Assembly (NCBI GenBank): GCA_035548375.1 | Contig: DASZTG010000031.1 | Location: 1-64,000, forward strand | Length of the DNA: 64,000 nt | Reading direction: 5' to 3' | Origin: JACQAP01 sp035548375 | GTDB lineage: Bacteria > Pseudomonadota > Gammaproteobacteria > Burkholderiales > JACQAP01 | Shown here: piece after piece, positions 1-8,961 of the stretch | How the letters are laid out: the number at the start of each line of letters is the position of its first letter | How positions within the stretch are numbered: position 1 is the stretch's first letter | Program-made: the position numbers and the translations under genes | The notes under the pieces: generated by a model | Told to the model about the DNA's origin: nothing | Seen by the model: the letters and a program-made list of their open reading frames with translations, nothing else | Database searches by the model: none

Positions 1-89
1 CACCCCCCCCCCCCGACGCACGCGCGCCTTACCGCCGGGGAAACCATTTGCGCGACCGCACGGCGAAGATCGAAGGAATCGAATTTCAC

Positions 90-518
90 ATGGGCTCAGC
101 GTTTCATGAATCCCGAAGCGGCGAAATGCCGCGACGCTCGCTCGTCGGCCTGGTCTCCGACCTGTGGCGCGATTCGGCGCAACTGATCCGGGGCGAATTC
201 GAGCTCGCCAAAACCGAAATCTCGGAAAAAATATCGCGGGCTCGATCCAGCATCGTTTCGATCGCGGCGGGTGCGGCGCTCGCCCTCATCGGGTTGGCTT
301 TCGTGCTTGACGCCGTCGTGCAGCTGCTCGCCATCGTGCTTCCGGAAGAACAGGCGCCCTGGCTGTCCCCGCTGATCGTGGGAGGATTCGTCGCGCTTGC
401 CGGCTTCGGCCTTGCATTCATCGGCGTCCGCCAATTCGCCGCCGATCCGCAGGCGTTGCCGCATGTTCGCCGCTCGGTGCAAGAGGATGCGCAACTCGTC
501 AAGGACCACATGTCATGA
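90..518 (+). CDS. phage holin family (YqjE-like) membrane protein
   Basis: Small integral membrane protein of about 142 residues. A basic/acidic amphipathic N-terminal part (through LFELAKTEIS-like residues) is followed by two hydrophobic segments, roughly residues 55-85 and 95-115, and a short cytoplasmic tail. This is the layout of the phage-holin superfamily 6/YqjE proteins, which in proteobacteria are chromosomal stress-related envelope proteins rather than lysis genes. The ATG at 90 is preferred because AAGGA lies about 12 nt upstream; a TTG at 48 is possible. The stop overlaps the start of the DUF3618 gene by 4 nt, and this pairing resembles the yqjE/yqjD-type pairs of other proteobacteria. 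The molecular role is not known. Confidence 0.75.
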   Translation: MGSAFHESRSGEMPRRSLVGLVSDLWRDSAQLIRGEFELAKTEISEKISRARSSIVSIAAGAALALIGLAFVLDAVVQLLAIVLPEEQAPWLSPLIVGGFVALAGFGLAFIGVRQFAADPQALPHVRRSVQEDAQLVKDHMS

Positions 519-883
519 CAATCGAGCACAAGCGCACCGCCGACGACATTGCGCAGGAGATCGACGCGATTCGGCAACGAATGGACGCGACCCTGGACGA
601 AATCGAACTGCGCGTTCGACCTGTCGCATGGATGCGGGAGGGATTGGGATCGCTCAGCCTCAAGGACAAGGGCCGCTACGTCGTGTGGATCGCTACCCTG
701 GCAAGGCGATATCCCGTGCCGGTCCTTGTGGTTGGCGTTGCCGCCGTCGCGATCTTCGTCCTACGCCAGCGGCACGTCCATTTTTCGAAAGTCGAGAAAG
801 AAAGGGCTTCCCTTCACCGCCTGGCGCGCGCCGTCGATGCCGCGAAGGGCGCCATCCGGTCGAGGGGCTCCCATCGGCACTAG
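515..883 (+). CDS. DUF3618 domain protein
   Basis: A 122-residue protein. Its N-terminal half matches the DUF3618 pattern (IAQEIDAIRQRMDATLDEIE, a charged amphipathic helix). A single transmembrane helix follows at about residues 68-84 (VPVLVVGVAAVAIFVL), then a basic cytoplasmic tail. Such proteins are inner-membrane anchored and usually sit next to a holin-like gene, as here, where the ATG overlaps the upstream stop. The pair is probably co-transcribed. Function is unknown; YqjD-type relatives associate with ribosomes in stationary phase, but that is family knowledge and not visible here. Confidence 0.75.
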   Translation: MTIEHKRTADDIAQEIDAIRQRMDATLDEIELRVRPVAWMREGLGSLSLKDKGRYVVWIATLARRYPVPVLVVGVAAVAIFVLRQRHVHFSKVEKERASLHRLARAVDAAKGAIRSRGSHRH

Positions 884-937
884 CTGCGCTGAATTGCCAG
901 GATGGCGCAGGGCGAATCTCGTCCCGGCCGCCGGCAG

Positions 938-1303
938 CTACATGCAGCCATCGGCGATTGTCTTGAACAGGCTGTCGAGGCTGCAGAATCCGAGGGTAGC
1001 CTGCCTGCTGACGCGCAGCTCGTAGACGGAGCTGTCGCCCTTCTGCTGGCCTTCGAACAAGGCATCGACACCGCGTTCGCCCTCGACGGTCAACTCGCTG
1101 CGGTCGCCGTTTTGCCGGACATTGGCGGTCGCCCGCGGGCACAGGGCCCATTCCATGGAGTTGATCCCGTCGCGCACGCAGGCCGTCACATCGGCGACAG
1201 GCCTCGTGCTGGAAAAGGTCGCATACGGCCGATGCGTCGACAGGTCGCTCGCGGTCGAGGCGCAGCCTGCCAGCATCACGAAGGTCAGTCCGATGAAACG
1301 CAT
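938..1303 (-). CDS. putative lipoprotein, unknown function
   Basis: Reads as 121 residues from the ATG at 1303. The first residues, MRFIGLTFVMLAGCAS, form a signal peptide with a good lipobox (LAGC), so the mature protein should be lipid-anchored at about Cys13. The upstream in-frame extension to 1360 would bury the signal peptide and is rejected. The mature part holds three further cysteines (ACVRDG, LCPRA, FCSLDS) plus a C-terminal GCM, suggesting disulfides. No family is recognised. It converges on the DUF3618 gene and is probably monocistronic; a TATAAA-like -10 is visible on this strand at 1337-1342. Confidence 0.6.
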   Translation of the reverse strand: MRFIGLTFVMLAGCASTASDLSTHRPYATFSSTRPVADVTACVRDGINSMEWALCPRATANVRQNGDRSELTVEGERGVDALFEGQQKGDSSVYELRVSRQATLGFCSLDSLFKTIADGCM

Positions 1304-1556
1304 GGCGTCCCTCTGTAAATTTAACTGAGTCGCGATTTTATACCGACCCGTCCGCGGCATTTGCGCATTACGCCCTGCATTTTCTACACTTGATTTTCTA
1401 ATTTTGCCATGATCCCTCCAGCGTTTGCCGCAGCCAACAATGCGAACAATCAGCGAGTTACCTCGTATTTCCGACGGGCACGAGAGTTGCGATCCATACG
1501 GGCACGGGTCGCGTGCGACGACTCGTGACCACTAATTACCATTCGGAGAGACGGAC

Positions 1557-1790
1557 ATGAGAAAGAATGTCGTTGGATTGATCATCGTGGGCCTGACGGC
1601 CTTTGGCTTCAGCGCGGCAAGCTATGCGGCAAGCGAGGAATACAAGGCCGCCATGAAGCAGGCGGATGCCGATTACCATACGGCCAAGGCGCACTGCAAA
1701 ACGCTGAGCGGCGGCGAGAAGGACACTTGCATGAAGCAAGCGAAGGCAGACCACGAGTCAGCCGAGGCACAAGCCAAGACCAAGAAGTAA
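1557..1790 (+). CDS. small periplasmic protein (77 aa)
   Basis: A 77-residue protein with a clear signal peptide (about residues 1-25, cleaved after SYAA). The short mature part is highly charged, Lys/Ala/Glu-rich and probably helical, with two Cys about 16 residues apart (AHCKTL and DTCMKQ). It resembles the abundant small hypothetical cell-envelope proteins of Burkholderiales, of unknown function. A GGAGAG ribosome-binding site lies about 10 nt before the ATG. No neighbour is close enough to be co-transcribed. Confidence 0.65.
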   Translation: MRKNVVGLIIVGLTAFGFSAASYAASEEYKAAMKQADADYHTAKAHCKTLSGGEKDTCMKQAKADHESAEAQAKTKK

Positions 1791-1988
1791 TCCATCAGCA
1801 TTGAATCCTGGCTGTGCCTTGGGGCGCGGCCGGGATCGACCTTCCCTTGCGCCGCCGCTGCGTTTCGAACGCGGCGTTCATGCGGCTAACTTTCTGCTCG
1901 CCGATGGCGCCCGCCCGGCAGCGTACCCCCGGATCATTTCCCATTCCTGGCTTTGCCCGCGATGCCTTGTCCATTGGGGTGCCGTCCG
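1791..1988. other. intergenic, no gene supported
   Basis: Non-coding stretch between the small periplasmic protein and the promoter of the acyl-CoA dehydrogenase. Open frames here are short, Arg/Pro-rich and lack a ribosome-binding site or a family resemblance. No terminator for the upstream gene was recognised. Confidence 0.5.
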
Positions 1989-2017
1989 TTGGCGCGGGCG
2001 GACGCTTGCCTTACAAT
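1989..2017 (+). promoter_or_regulatory. candidate sigma-70 promoter for acyl-CoA dehydrogenase leader
   Basis: TTGGCG (1989-1994), a 17-nt spacer and TACAAT (2012-2017). Each hexamer is close to consensus and the spacing is optimal. The predicted start near 2024 leaves a leader of roughly 105 nt before the ATG at 2132, which contains an intrinsic terminator hairpin. Confidence 0.5.
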
Positions 2018-2086
2018 CACGCCGCAGCCGAAATCGGATAGCTAGCCGGGTGTGAGGGAGCGTTGCGCGCCGAGGCCCGATCCGAG

Positions 2087-2111
2087 AAAGACCCCGACCG
2101 GGGTCTTTTTT
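2087..2111 (+). terminator. intrinsic terminator in the leader
   Basis: Perfect 9-bp stem AAAGACCCC / GGGGTCTTT with a GACC loop and a run of six or seven T. It ends only about 20 nt before the start codon at 2132 and lies downstream of the candidate promoter. It therefore acts either as an attenuator for the acyl-CoA dehydrogenase operon or as the 3' end of a small RNA of about 85 nt. The stem sequence is certain; the role is inference. Confidence 0.75.
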
Positions 2112-2131
2112 AATTGCCAAGGTGTTCCGCG

Positions 2132-3343
2132 ATGGACTTCGAGCACTCCCCGAAGGTGAAAGAGCTTCAGAAGCGCCTGCTGTCCTTCATGGACGAGCAC
2201 GTCTACCCGAACGAGGCGCGCTACTACAGGGAATCCGAAGAGCTCGGCCCCTGGAAGGTCGCGCCCGTCATCGAGGAAGTGAAAGCGAAAGGCAAGGCGG
2301 CCGGCCTCTGGAACCTGTTCCTGCCGCATTCCGAGCACGGCGCCGGCCTGACCAACCTCGAGTACGCACCCCTGTGCGAAATCATGGGCCGCTCGCTGCT
2401 CGCGCCCGAGGCCTTCAATTGCTCGGCGCCGGACACCGGCAACATGGAAGTCCTGGCCCGCTACGGCACGGAAGAGCACAAGAAGAAATGGCTGGCGCCT
2501 TTGCTGGCCGGCGAGATCCGCTCCTGCTTCGCGATGACGGAGCCCGGCGTGGCGTCGAGCGACGCGACCAACATCGAATCGTCCATCGTCCGCGACGGCA
2601 ACGACTACGTGATCAACGGCCGCAAGTGGTATGCGACCGGCTCAGTGGACCCGCGCTGCAAGATCTTCATCTTCATGGGCAAGACCGATCCGAAGAATCC
2701 GGACCGCCACAAGCAACAATCGATGATCCTGGTGCCGCGGGACACGCCGGGGGTCGACGTCCAGCGCCCGCTGCCGGTGCTGGGTTTCTACGGCATGCCG
2801 GATCGCGCGGGCGAAGTGGTCTTTACGAACGTGCGCGTGCCGGCTTCCAACATGCTGCTCGGCGAAGGCCGCGGCTTCGAGATCGCGCAGGGGCGCCTCG
2901 GGCCGGGACGCATCCATCATTGCATGCGCCTGATCGGCCTCGCTGAACGCACGCTGGAAGCGATGTGCAAGCGCACCTTGAATCGGGTAACTTTCGGCAA
3001 GCCCGTCGCCGAGCAGACGGTCACGCTCGAACGCATCGCCGAATCGCGCATTGCCATCGCGCAAAGCCGCTGGCTGACCTTGCACGCGGCCTACATGATG
3101 GATACCGTCGGCAACAAGGAGGCGAAGGCCGAGATCGCGATGATCAAGGTCGCCGTGCCGAACATGGCCTGCAAAGTCGTAGACTGGGCGATCCAGGCGT
3201 TCGGCGCCGCCGGCTTGAGCAATGACCACGGCATCGCCGTGGCCTATGCGCTGGCGCGGCTGTTGCGCATAGCGGACGGGCCGGACGAAGTGCATCGCAA
3301 CCAGATCGGCAAGCTCGAGCTGGCCAGGTACAAGCATCGCTAG
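2132..3343 (+). CDS. acyl-CoA dehydrogenase family protein
   Basis: A 403-residue FAD flavoenzyme that oxidises acyl-CoA to 2-enoyl-CoA in beta-oxidation or a related catabolic route. The full ACAD fold is present: N-terminal helical domain, then FAMTEPGVASSDATNIES and the NGRKWY strand of the FAD/substrate-binding beta domain, and a C-terminal four-helix domain ending GPDEVHRNQIGKLELARY. Length and N-terminus resemble the ACAD10/ACAD11-like subgroup. The ATG at 2132 has AAGG about 9 nt upstream and is preferred to the TTG at 2114. pntA follows after 30 nt, so the dehydrogenase and the transhydrogenase are probably one transcript. Chain-length specificity cannot be read from the sequence. Confidence 0.9.
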   Translation: MDFEHSPKVKELQKRLLSFMDEHVYPNEARYYRESEELGPWKVAPVIEEVKAKGKAAGLWNLFLPHSEHGAGLTNLEYAPLCEIMGRSLLAPEAFNCSAPDTGNMEVLARYGTEEHKKKWLAPLLAGEIRSCFAMTEPGVASSDATNIESSIVRDGNDYVINGRKWYATGSVDPRCKIFIFMGKTDPKNPDRHKQQSMILVPRDTPGVDVQRPLPVLGFYGMPDRAGEVVFTNVRVPASNMLLGEGRGFEIAQGRLGPGRIHHCMRLIGLAERTLEAMCKRTLNRVTFGKPVAEQTVTLERIAESRIAIAQSRWLTLHAAYMMDTVGNKEAKAEIAMIKVAVPNMACKVVDWAIQAFGAAGLSNDHGIAVAYALARLLRIADGPDEVHRNQIGKLELARYKHR

Positions 3344-3373
3344 GCGCTGGAACCCAGTGGAGATCGCAGCAAC

Positions 3374-4927
3374 ATGAAAATCGGCATTCCCAAGGAAGTC
3401 CACGCCGGCGAGAAGCGCGTCGCGGCGACCCCCGAGACCATCGCCCAGATCCAGAAACTGGGATTCACGGTGGCCGTCGAATCCGGCGCAGGCGCAGGCG
3501 CCCAGTTCACCGATGACGCGTATCGCGCGGCCGGCGCGGAAGTTGTAACGGACACGCGTGCGCTATGGTCGCAGTCCGATATCGTCCTGAAAGTCCGTGC
3601 CCCCGAGCAAAATCCCGCGCTGGGTGTCGACGAAGTCGACCTGCTACGCGAAGGCAGCGCGCTGATGAGTTTCATCTGGCCGGCGCAGAACCCTGCGCTG
3701 ATGGAAAAATTCAAGGCGCGCAAGGTCACCGTCATCGCGATGGATGCCGTGCCGCGCATCTCGCGCGCGCAGAAGCTCGATGCGCTGAGCTCGACGGCGA
3801 ACATCGCAGGCTATCGCGCAGTCGTCGAAGCCGCCCAGCATTTCGGCCGCTTCTTTACCGGTCAGATCACGGCGGCAGGCAAGGTGCCGCCGGCGAAAGT
3901 CATGGTTATCGGCGCGGGCGTCGCGGGCCTTGCCGCTATCGGCACAGCGCGCAGCCTCGGCGCCATCGTGCGCGCCTTCGACGTGCGGCCGGAAGTGAAG
4001 CAGCAGATCGAGAGCATGGGCGCCGAATTCCTCGAGCTCGATTTCAAGGAAGAAGGCTCGGGCGGCGGCGGTTACGCCAAGCAGATGAGCCCGGAGTTCA
4101 TCAAGGCGGAAATGGACCTGTTCGCGGCCCAGGCCAAGGATGTGGACATCATCATCACGACCGCGCTGATCCCGGGCAAGCCCGCGCCGAAGCTGATCAC
4201 CGCGGCAATGGTCGACTCCATGCGCCAAGGCAGCGTCGTCGTCGACCTGGCGGCGGAGCAGGGCGGCAATTGCGATTACACGAAACCCGGCGAAGTGGTG
4301 GTCAAGAACGGCGTCACCATCATCGGCTACACCGACCTGCCCAGCCGGCTGGCCACGCAATCGAGCCAGCTCTACGGCACCAACCTGCGCCACTTCCTGA
4401 CCGACCTGACGCCGAAGAAAGACGGCAACATCGTCGTCAACATGGAAGACGACGTGATTCGCGGCGCCACCGTCATCAACCAGGGCAGCATCACCTGGCC
4501 GCCCCCGCCGCTGAAGATTCCCGCGATCGCAGCGGCGCCGGCTGCCGCCGCGAAACCGAAGGAAGCGGAAAAGAAGGAATCCAAAGGCCACGGCGCACTC
4601 ATCGCGATGGCCATCGGCGCGATCGTGCTGCTGCTGGCGGGCGCCTATGCGCCGCCCGCCTTCATGCAGCACCTGACGGTGTTCGTGCTGGCCTGCTTCG
4701 TCGGCTACCACGTCATCTGGAACGTCGCGCCGGCATTGCACACGCCGCTCATGAGCGTGACCAACGCGATCAGCGGCATCATCGTCATCGGCGCGCTGCT
4801 GCAGATCGGCAATCCGTCGTGGGTCGTGCTCACGCTGGCCGGCATCTCGGTGCTGATTGCCACCATCAACATCGCCGGGGGATTCTTCGTGACCCACCGC
4901 ATGCTCAAGATGTTCAGAAGGGACTAG
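3374..4927 (+). CDS. pntA: NAD(P) transhydrogenase subunit alpha PntA
   Basis: Alpha subunit (517 residues) of the proton-translocating transhydrogenase, which uses the proton-motive force to reduce NADP+ with NADH in the inner membrane. Domain I carries the alanine-dehydrogenase-like NAD(H) fold with the Rossmann motif VIGAGVAGLAAIGTARSLGA near residue 176. An Ala/Pro/Lys-rich linker (about residues 385-405) leads to the membrane part with about four helices. The two parts are fused as in E. coli PntA (510 aa), not split into pntAA/pntAB. pntB follows after 9 nt. It supplies NADPH for biosynthesis and redox defence. Confidence 0.95.
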   Translation: MKIGIPKEVHAGEKRVAATPETIAQIQKLGFTVAVESGAGAGAQFTDDAYRAAGAEVVTDTRALWSQSDIVLKVRAPEQNPALGVDEVDLLREGSALMSFIWPAQNPALMEKFKARKVTVIAMDAVPRISRAQKLDALSSTANIAGYRAVVEAAQHFGRFFTGQITAAGKVPPAKVMVIGAGVAGLAAIGTARSLGAIVRAFDVRPEVKQQIESMGAEFLELDFKEEGSGGGGYAKQMSPEFIKAEMDLFAAQAKDVDIIITTALIPGKPAPKLITAAMVDSMRQGSVVVDLAAEQGGNCDYTKPGEVVVKNGVTIIGYTDLPSRLATQSSQLYGTNLRHFLTDLTPKKDGNIVVNMEDDVIRGATVINQGSITWPPPPLKIPAIAAAPAAAAKPKEAEKKESKGHGALIAMAIGAIVLLLAGAYAPPAFMQHLTVFVLACFVGYHVIWNVAPALHTPLMSVTNAISGIIVIGALLQIGNPSWVVLTLAGISVLIATINIAGGFFVTHRMLKMFRRD

Positions 4928-4936
4928 GGAAAAACC

Positions 4937-6328
4937 ATGGCTGCGGGAATCATCACGGTCTCTTACATCGGCGCGGCGATCCTGTTCATCCTGAGCCTGG
5001 GCGGGCTGAGCCAGCAGGAGACGGCGCGGCGCGGCAATCTCTACGGCATCACCGGCATGGTGATCGCCATCTCGGCGACCATTTTCGGCCTGCACCTGAG
5101 CGATTACACGATCCTGCTGCCGGCGATGATCGCGGGCGCGGTGGTCGGCGTGCTGGTCGCCTCCAAGGTCGAGATGACGCAGATGCCGCAGCTCGTGGCG
5201 ATCCTGCACAGCTTCGTCGGCCTGGCGGCGGTGCTCGTAGGCGTGGCGAGCTTCCTCGATCCGGGATCGCACTTCGAAGGGCCGGAAAAGATCATCCACG
5301 AGGTGGAGATCTACCTCGGCGTATTCATCGGTGCGATCACGTTAACCGGATCGATCGTCGCCTTCGGCAAGCTGCAGGGTACGATCTCCGGCAAGCCGCT
5401 GATGCTGCCGGCGCGCCACTGGTTGAACCTGATCGCGATCCTGGTCTCGATCTGGCTCGGCTACCTGTTCCTGGGCGCGGGCTCCACTCAGGACGGCCTG
5501 ATTCCGCTGCTCGTCATGACGGCGATCGCGGGCTTCCTCGGCATCCACCTGGTGGCGGCAATCGGCGGCGCGGACATGCCGGTGGTCGTTTCCATGCTCA
5601 ACAGCTATTCCGGCTGGGCGGCCGCGGCGACAGGCTTCATGCTGTCGAACGACTTGCTGATCGTGACGGGCGCGCTGGTGGGTTCCAGCGGGGCGATCCT
5701 CTCCTACATCATGTGCCGCGCGATGAATCGCAATTTCGTCTCGGTGATCATGGGCGGCTTCGGCACCGCGGGTGGAACCGCCGCGGCCGTGCCGCAGGGC
5801 GAAGTGGTGTCGATCAGCGCCGAGGAAGTCGCAGGCATGCTCGCCGAGTCGAAAGACGTCGTGATCGTGCCGGGGTACGGCATGGCGGTGTCGCAGGCGC
5901 AGGGCGTCGTGAGCGAAATCACGAAGCGCCTGCGTGCGAAGAAAATCACGGTGCGCTTCGGCATCCATCCCGTGGCGGGGCGACTACCCGGCCACATGAA
6001 CGTGCTGCTGGCGGAAGCGAAGGTGCCCTACGACATCGTGCTGGAAATGGACGAGATCAACGACGACCTGCCGCATGCGGACGTGGTGCTCGTGATCGGC
6101 GCGAACGACATCGTCAATCCCGGCGCGCTGGAAGATCCGAACAGCCCGATCGCCGGCATGCCGGTGCTGGAAGTCTGGAAGGCCAAGACCGTCGTGGTGT
6201 TCAAGCGCAGCATGGCCACGGGTTACGCGGGCGTGGACAATCCGCTTTTCTACAAGGAAAACACGCGCATGCTGTTCGGCGATGCCAAGAAAATGCTGGA
6301 TGGCATCCTGCAGCACGTGCCTGCGTAA
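4937..6328 (+). CDS. pntB: NAD(P) transhydrogenase subunit beta PntB
   Basis: Beta subunit, 463 residues, the usual length. The N-terminal ~270 residues form eight or nine hydrophobic segments that complete the proton channel. The C-terminal domain III binds NADP(H), with the VPGYGMAVSQAQ motif near residue 315 and GANDIVNPGA near 395 typical of PntB. It sits 9 nt after pntA with GGGAAAAACC as ribosome-binding region. A long hairpin repeat (6345-6505) lies immediately downstream, between this gene and the convergent phospholipase gene. Confidence 0.95.
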   Translation: MAAGIITVSYIGAAILFILSLGGLSQQETARRGNLYGITGMVIAISATIFGLHLSDYTILLPAMIAGAVVGVLVASKVEMTQMPQLVAILHSFVGLAAVLVGVASFLDPGSHFEGPEKIIHEVEIYLGVFIGAITLTGSIVAFGKLQGTISGKPLMLPARHWLNLIAILVSIWLGYLFLGAGSTQDGLIPLLVMTAIAGFLGIHLVAAIGGADMPVVVSMLNSYSGWAAAATGFMLSNDLLIVTGALVGSSGAILSYIMCRAMNRNFVSVIMGGFGTAGGTAAAVPQGEVVSISAEEVAGMLAESKDVVIVPGYGMAVSQAQGVVSEITKRLRAKKITVRFGIHPVAGRLPGHMNVLLAEAKVPYDIVLEMDEINDDLPHADVVLVIGANDIVNPGALEDPNSPIAGMPVLEVWKAKTVVVFKRSMATGYAGVDNPLFYKENTRMLFGDAKKMLDGILQHVPA

Positions 6329-6344
6329 TGTAATGAAAAATTCT

Positions 6345-6505
6345 TTCACCACGGAGAACACGGAGTTCACGGAGGAAAGGCGAGATCAAAATATGATTCG
6401 GGACCTTGGAAAGTTCGGCACGGTAGTGTGCGAGTTCCGACCCAATCATTGTCTTTCCGTGCTTCTCCGTCCTTCTCCGTGCTCTCCGTGTCCTCCGTGG
6501 TTCAC
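6345..6505. repeat. long hairpin repeat A (unit CACGGAGNN)
   Basis: Left arm at 6345-6380 reads as CACGGAG units spaced 9 nt apart; the right arm at about 6453-6505 carries the complementary CTCCGTG units and ends CCGTGGTTCAC against the left TTCACCACGG. A second perfect inverted repeat, CCGACCCAAT (6437-6446) and ATTGGGTCGG (6508-6517), overlaps the right arm. It lies between convergent genes and could act as a two-way terminator. It belongs to the same family as the elements at 43.7, 44.5, 53.1 and 56.4 kb. Confidence 0.8.
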
Positions 6506-6519
6506 GAATTGGGTCGGCT

Positions 6520-8709
6520 TTACCCCAACGAGCGAGCGGAAGTCGGATGTGGCATCGAACCGGCCTGTTTCGGCTTGCCGGGTTTCGAAGGCGAAAGCGG
6601 CTGTCCGGCATCAATGCGCTTGAACCATCGCCTTACTCCCAGCATTACCACCGCGAACATCAGGATCACGCCTGCCACCGCCCAGTAATTGATTTCGCCG
6701 CCGTCTTCCAGCGCGGCGCGCATCTGGTCGGCGAATACGACCGTCACGATCGAGCCGGGCAGCATGCCGAGGAAGGTGCCGAGCAGCAGTTGCCAGAGCT
6801 TGAGCCGGATCGCGCCGGCCACGAGGCCGGGAACGAAGAAAGGCGCCATCGGCACCAGGCGGACCGCGGTCATCGCGATCACGCCGTATTTGCGCAGCAC
6901 GTCCGTGATGCGATTCAGGCGTCCGCCGGCGAAGCGGCGGACGGTATCGCGCCCGAACAGGCGACCGGCATAGTAATGCGTGGATGCCGCCACCAGGATG
7001 CCGGTCATCGCGTAGGCGAAACCAGGCAAGGGCCCGAATACGAAGATCGACGTCAGGGTCAGCACCGGGCGCGGAAACATGATGATGCTGGCGGGCGTGT
7101 AAAGGAAGACCAGCAGCAGCGGCGCCCACCACGTGCCGGAAAACTGCGACGCCCATTCGGTGGCATTGTCCACCGACACCCAGTCGGAGAGCGGCGTGTA
7201 CTTCCACGCCAGCGTAAGGCCGACGATGGCGGCGAAACCCAGCGCGATCGTGCGCAGGGGCAGCTTGCGCTTTGCCGTGCGCGGCGTATCGGCCTGGAAT
7301 TCGCCGATGAGCGCATCGAGCGACACCGGGCGCTCGGGATCGGTGATGGAGACCGCATCGATCAACGCGTCCGAATACTCGGGCAGGTCGCGCAGCGGCA
7401 TCAATTTGCGTTGCGGCGTGCCCAGGCCGGCGATGGCGGCGATCATGCCGCCTGCCTTTTCGACAGCCTCGACGAGGCTCGCCCGTTCCACGCCGGCGTG
7501 TTCCGCGAGCAGCGCGTCGCGAAAGCTTCGGATCGTCTGCGTCGTGCGTGTGTCGCCCTGCGCTTCGACGACGACGTCGCACTCGGTATCCATGCCCATC
7601 GAGCGGTTGCTGATGTTGGAGGAGCCGATGCGCAGCCACTCGTCGTCCACGATCATGACTTTCGAGTGGACATCCACGCAGGTGCCTTCCTTCAATCCTT
7701 CGACGTGGGGGTAATAGACCTCGAAGCGCCCGTGCTTGTCCGCCTGTCGCAACGTCGTGATCAGCCGCGTGCGCAGCACGTGCATGGTCATCTCTTCGAG
7801 CCAGCCGTGGCTCAGCAGTCGCGTCACCAGCACGACCTCGGGGCCGTCGGGCTCGGCGAGCCGCGCGGCCAGCGCCTCGCCGATGCGCGGCGCCGTGAAA
7901 TACTGGTTCTCGATGTAGATGTATCGCCTGGCGCGCGCGATCATGTCGAGGTAGAGCTGCTCGATGTCGCGCGTACCCTCATGGTTCGCACCCGGCGGCG
8001 CGGTGCACGCAATGCCGACCCGTGCGTCCGTGATGCTGGCCTCGAGTTGCGCGGGCCAGGGATCGGCGGCAACGTCCACGTTCGCCAGCCGATGGCCGGT
8101 CGCTTTCTCCCAGCGCTGCCGGGCGATGCGATCCACCGCCCGGGCAGCCTCGCCGTCGACCGCGATCATCACGTCATGGAACGGCGGATAGGGCACGCCG
8201 TCTGCCGTGCGTCGTGCGTCGTCGGGCTTGTGGCTGGGAGAATCCCAGCGCTTGGACGTCAGGTCCAGGCCGCCGACGAACGCCATGTTGCCGTCGATGG
8301 AGACGATCTTCTGGTGGTGGGAGCCCGCCGTCGGATGCGTGCCGTCATAGCGAAAGTGAACGCGGCGATGCGGTTTCCATGACATGCCATAGACCGGCGG
8401 GAATTCGCGGTCGGTGCCGAAGATCATCGGGTAGTCCCAATCCAGGATATGGATCTGCAACTCGCGCCTGCGCTTGGCCAGGCCGTTGAGGAAGTCGCCG
8501 AGCAGCAATTCCGGCTTGCCGTGCTTGTCGAAGGCCAGCGGCGTGCGACTGTTGAAATCCCAGGCGAGGATGACGATCGAGCGCTGCGCGCTGGCCGTGG
8601 CGCGCATGAATGCCTCGAAGTAATTTTCCGCATCGACAAGACAGGCGACGCGATCGGCGTGTGCGATGGCGCAGCAATTGCGCCCGGATTCGAAAATGCT
8701 TTTTGTCAT
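6520..8709 (-). CDS. phospholipase D - VTT domain fusion membrane protein
   Basis: About 729 residues. The N-terminal ~450 residues form a phospholipase D/cardiolipin-synthase-like domain with both HKD motifs (HHQKIVSIDGNMAFVGG near residue 145 and VHSKVMIVDDEWLRIGSSN near 350). After a linker, the C-terminal part (about 480-700) is a multi-helix VTT/SNARE-associated (DedA-like) domain with the typical R-x-x-P-MAPF...VAG segment. Such fusions are thought to act on phospholipids at the inner membrane; the substrate is not known. The ATG at 8709 is chosen over an upstream GTG at 8715. It is divergent from the EEP-family gene at 8962, which often accompanies this family. Confidence 0.85.
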   Translation of the reverse strand: MTKSIFESGRNCCAIAHADRVACLVDAENYFEAFMRATASAQRSIVILAWDFNSRTPLAFDKHGKPELLLGDFLNGLAKRRRELQIHILDWDYPMIFGTDREFPPVYGMSWKPHRRVHFRYDGTHPTAGSHHQKIVSIDGNMAFVGGLDLTSKRWDSPSHKPDDARRTADGVPYPPFHDVMIAVDGEAARAVDRIARQRWEKATGHRLANVDVAADPWPAQLEASITDARVGIACTAPPGANHEGTRDIEQLYLDMIARARRYIYIENQYFTAPRIGEALAARLAEPDGPEVVLVTRLLSHGWLEEMTMHVLRTRLITTLRQADKHGRFEVYYPHVEGLKEGTCVDVHSKVMIVDDEWLRIGSSNISNRSMGMDTECDVVVEAQGDTRTTQTIRSFRDALLAEHAGVERASLVEAVEKAGGMIAAIAGLGTPQRKLMPLRDLPEYSDALIDAVSITDPERPVSLDALIGEFQADTPRTAKRKLPLRTIALGFAAIVGLTLAWKYTPLSDWVSVDNATEWASQFSGTWWAPLLLVFLYTPASIIMFPRPVLTLTSIFVFGPLPGFAYAMTGILVAASTHYYAGRLFGRDTVRRFAGGRLNRITDVLRKYGVIAMTAVRLVPMAPFFVPGLVAGAIRLKLWQLLLGTFLGMLPGSIVTVVFADQMRAALEDGGEINYWAVAGVILMFAVVMLGVRRWFKRIDAGQPLSPSKPGKPKQAGSMPHPTSARSLG

Positions 8710-8961
8710 GGCCACGATTTCAACCCGCGGATCGATTCACGATATGAAATGACCCAAAGCAATCGGGGGGCCATGCCTGTTTGCCTTTCATATCCGAAAT
8801 CACGTGTTGGGAGATCGGGAAAATTTTCAAGCGCGCATGTAAAAAATGCGCTAATCGAATGTCGAATTTACATAAACCTCGTGCGTTCAATCCCTCGCGT
8901 TCCTCGGAGTCATGGCCCTGATCTTGCTGAATACGGTGAGGACCCCGCTGACCGATAAACC

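Noticed and set aside
90..518. Prophage remnant, because of the holin-like gene
   Set aside because: No other phage gene is near; this holin-like family is chromosomal and pairs with DUF3618.
1801..2055. Small gene before the acyl-CoA dehydrogenase
   Set aside because: No ribosome-binding site, low-quality composition, and it runs over the candidate promoter at 1989-2017.
2024..2090. Possible SAH riboswitch (GAGGGAGCGTTGC resembles GAGGAGCGYUGC)
   Set aside because: There is an extra G in the core, no 3' GCGCTCA pseudoknot partner before the terminator, and the downstream genes are not SAH-related.
3565..6333. Very long open frame over pntAB and similar long antisense frames elsewhere
   Set aside because: High GC keeps other frames open; their translations are Arg/Gly/His-rich with no domain, while PntA and PntB account for the DNA fully.
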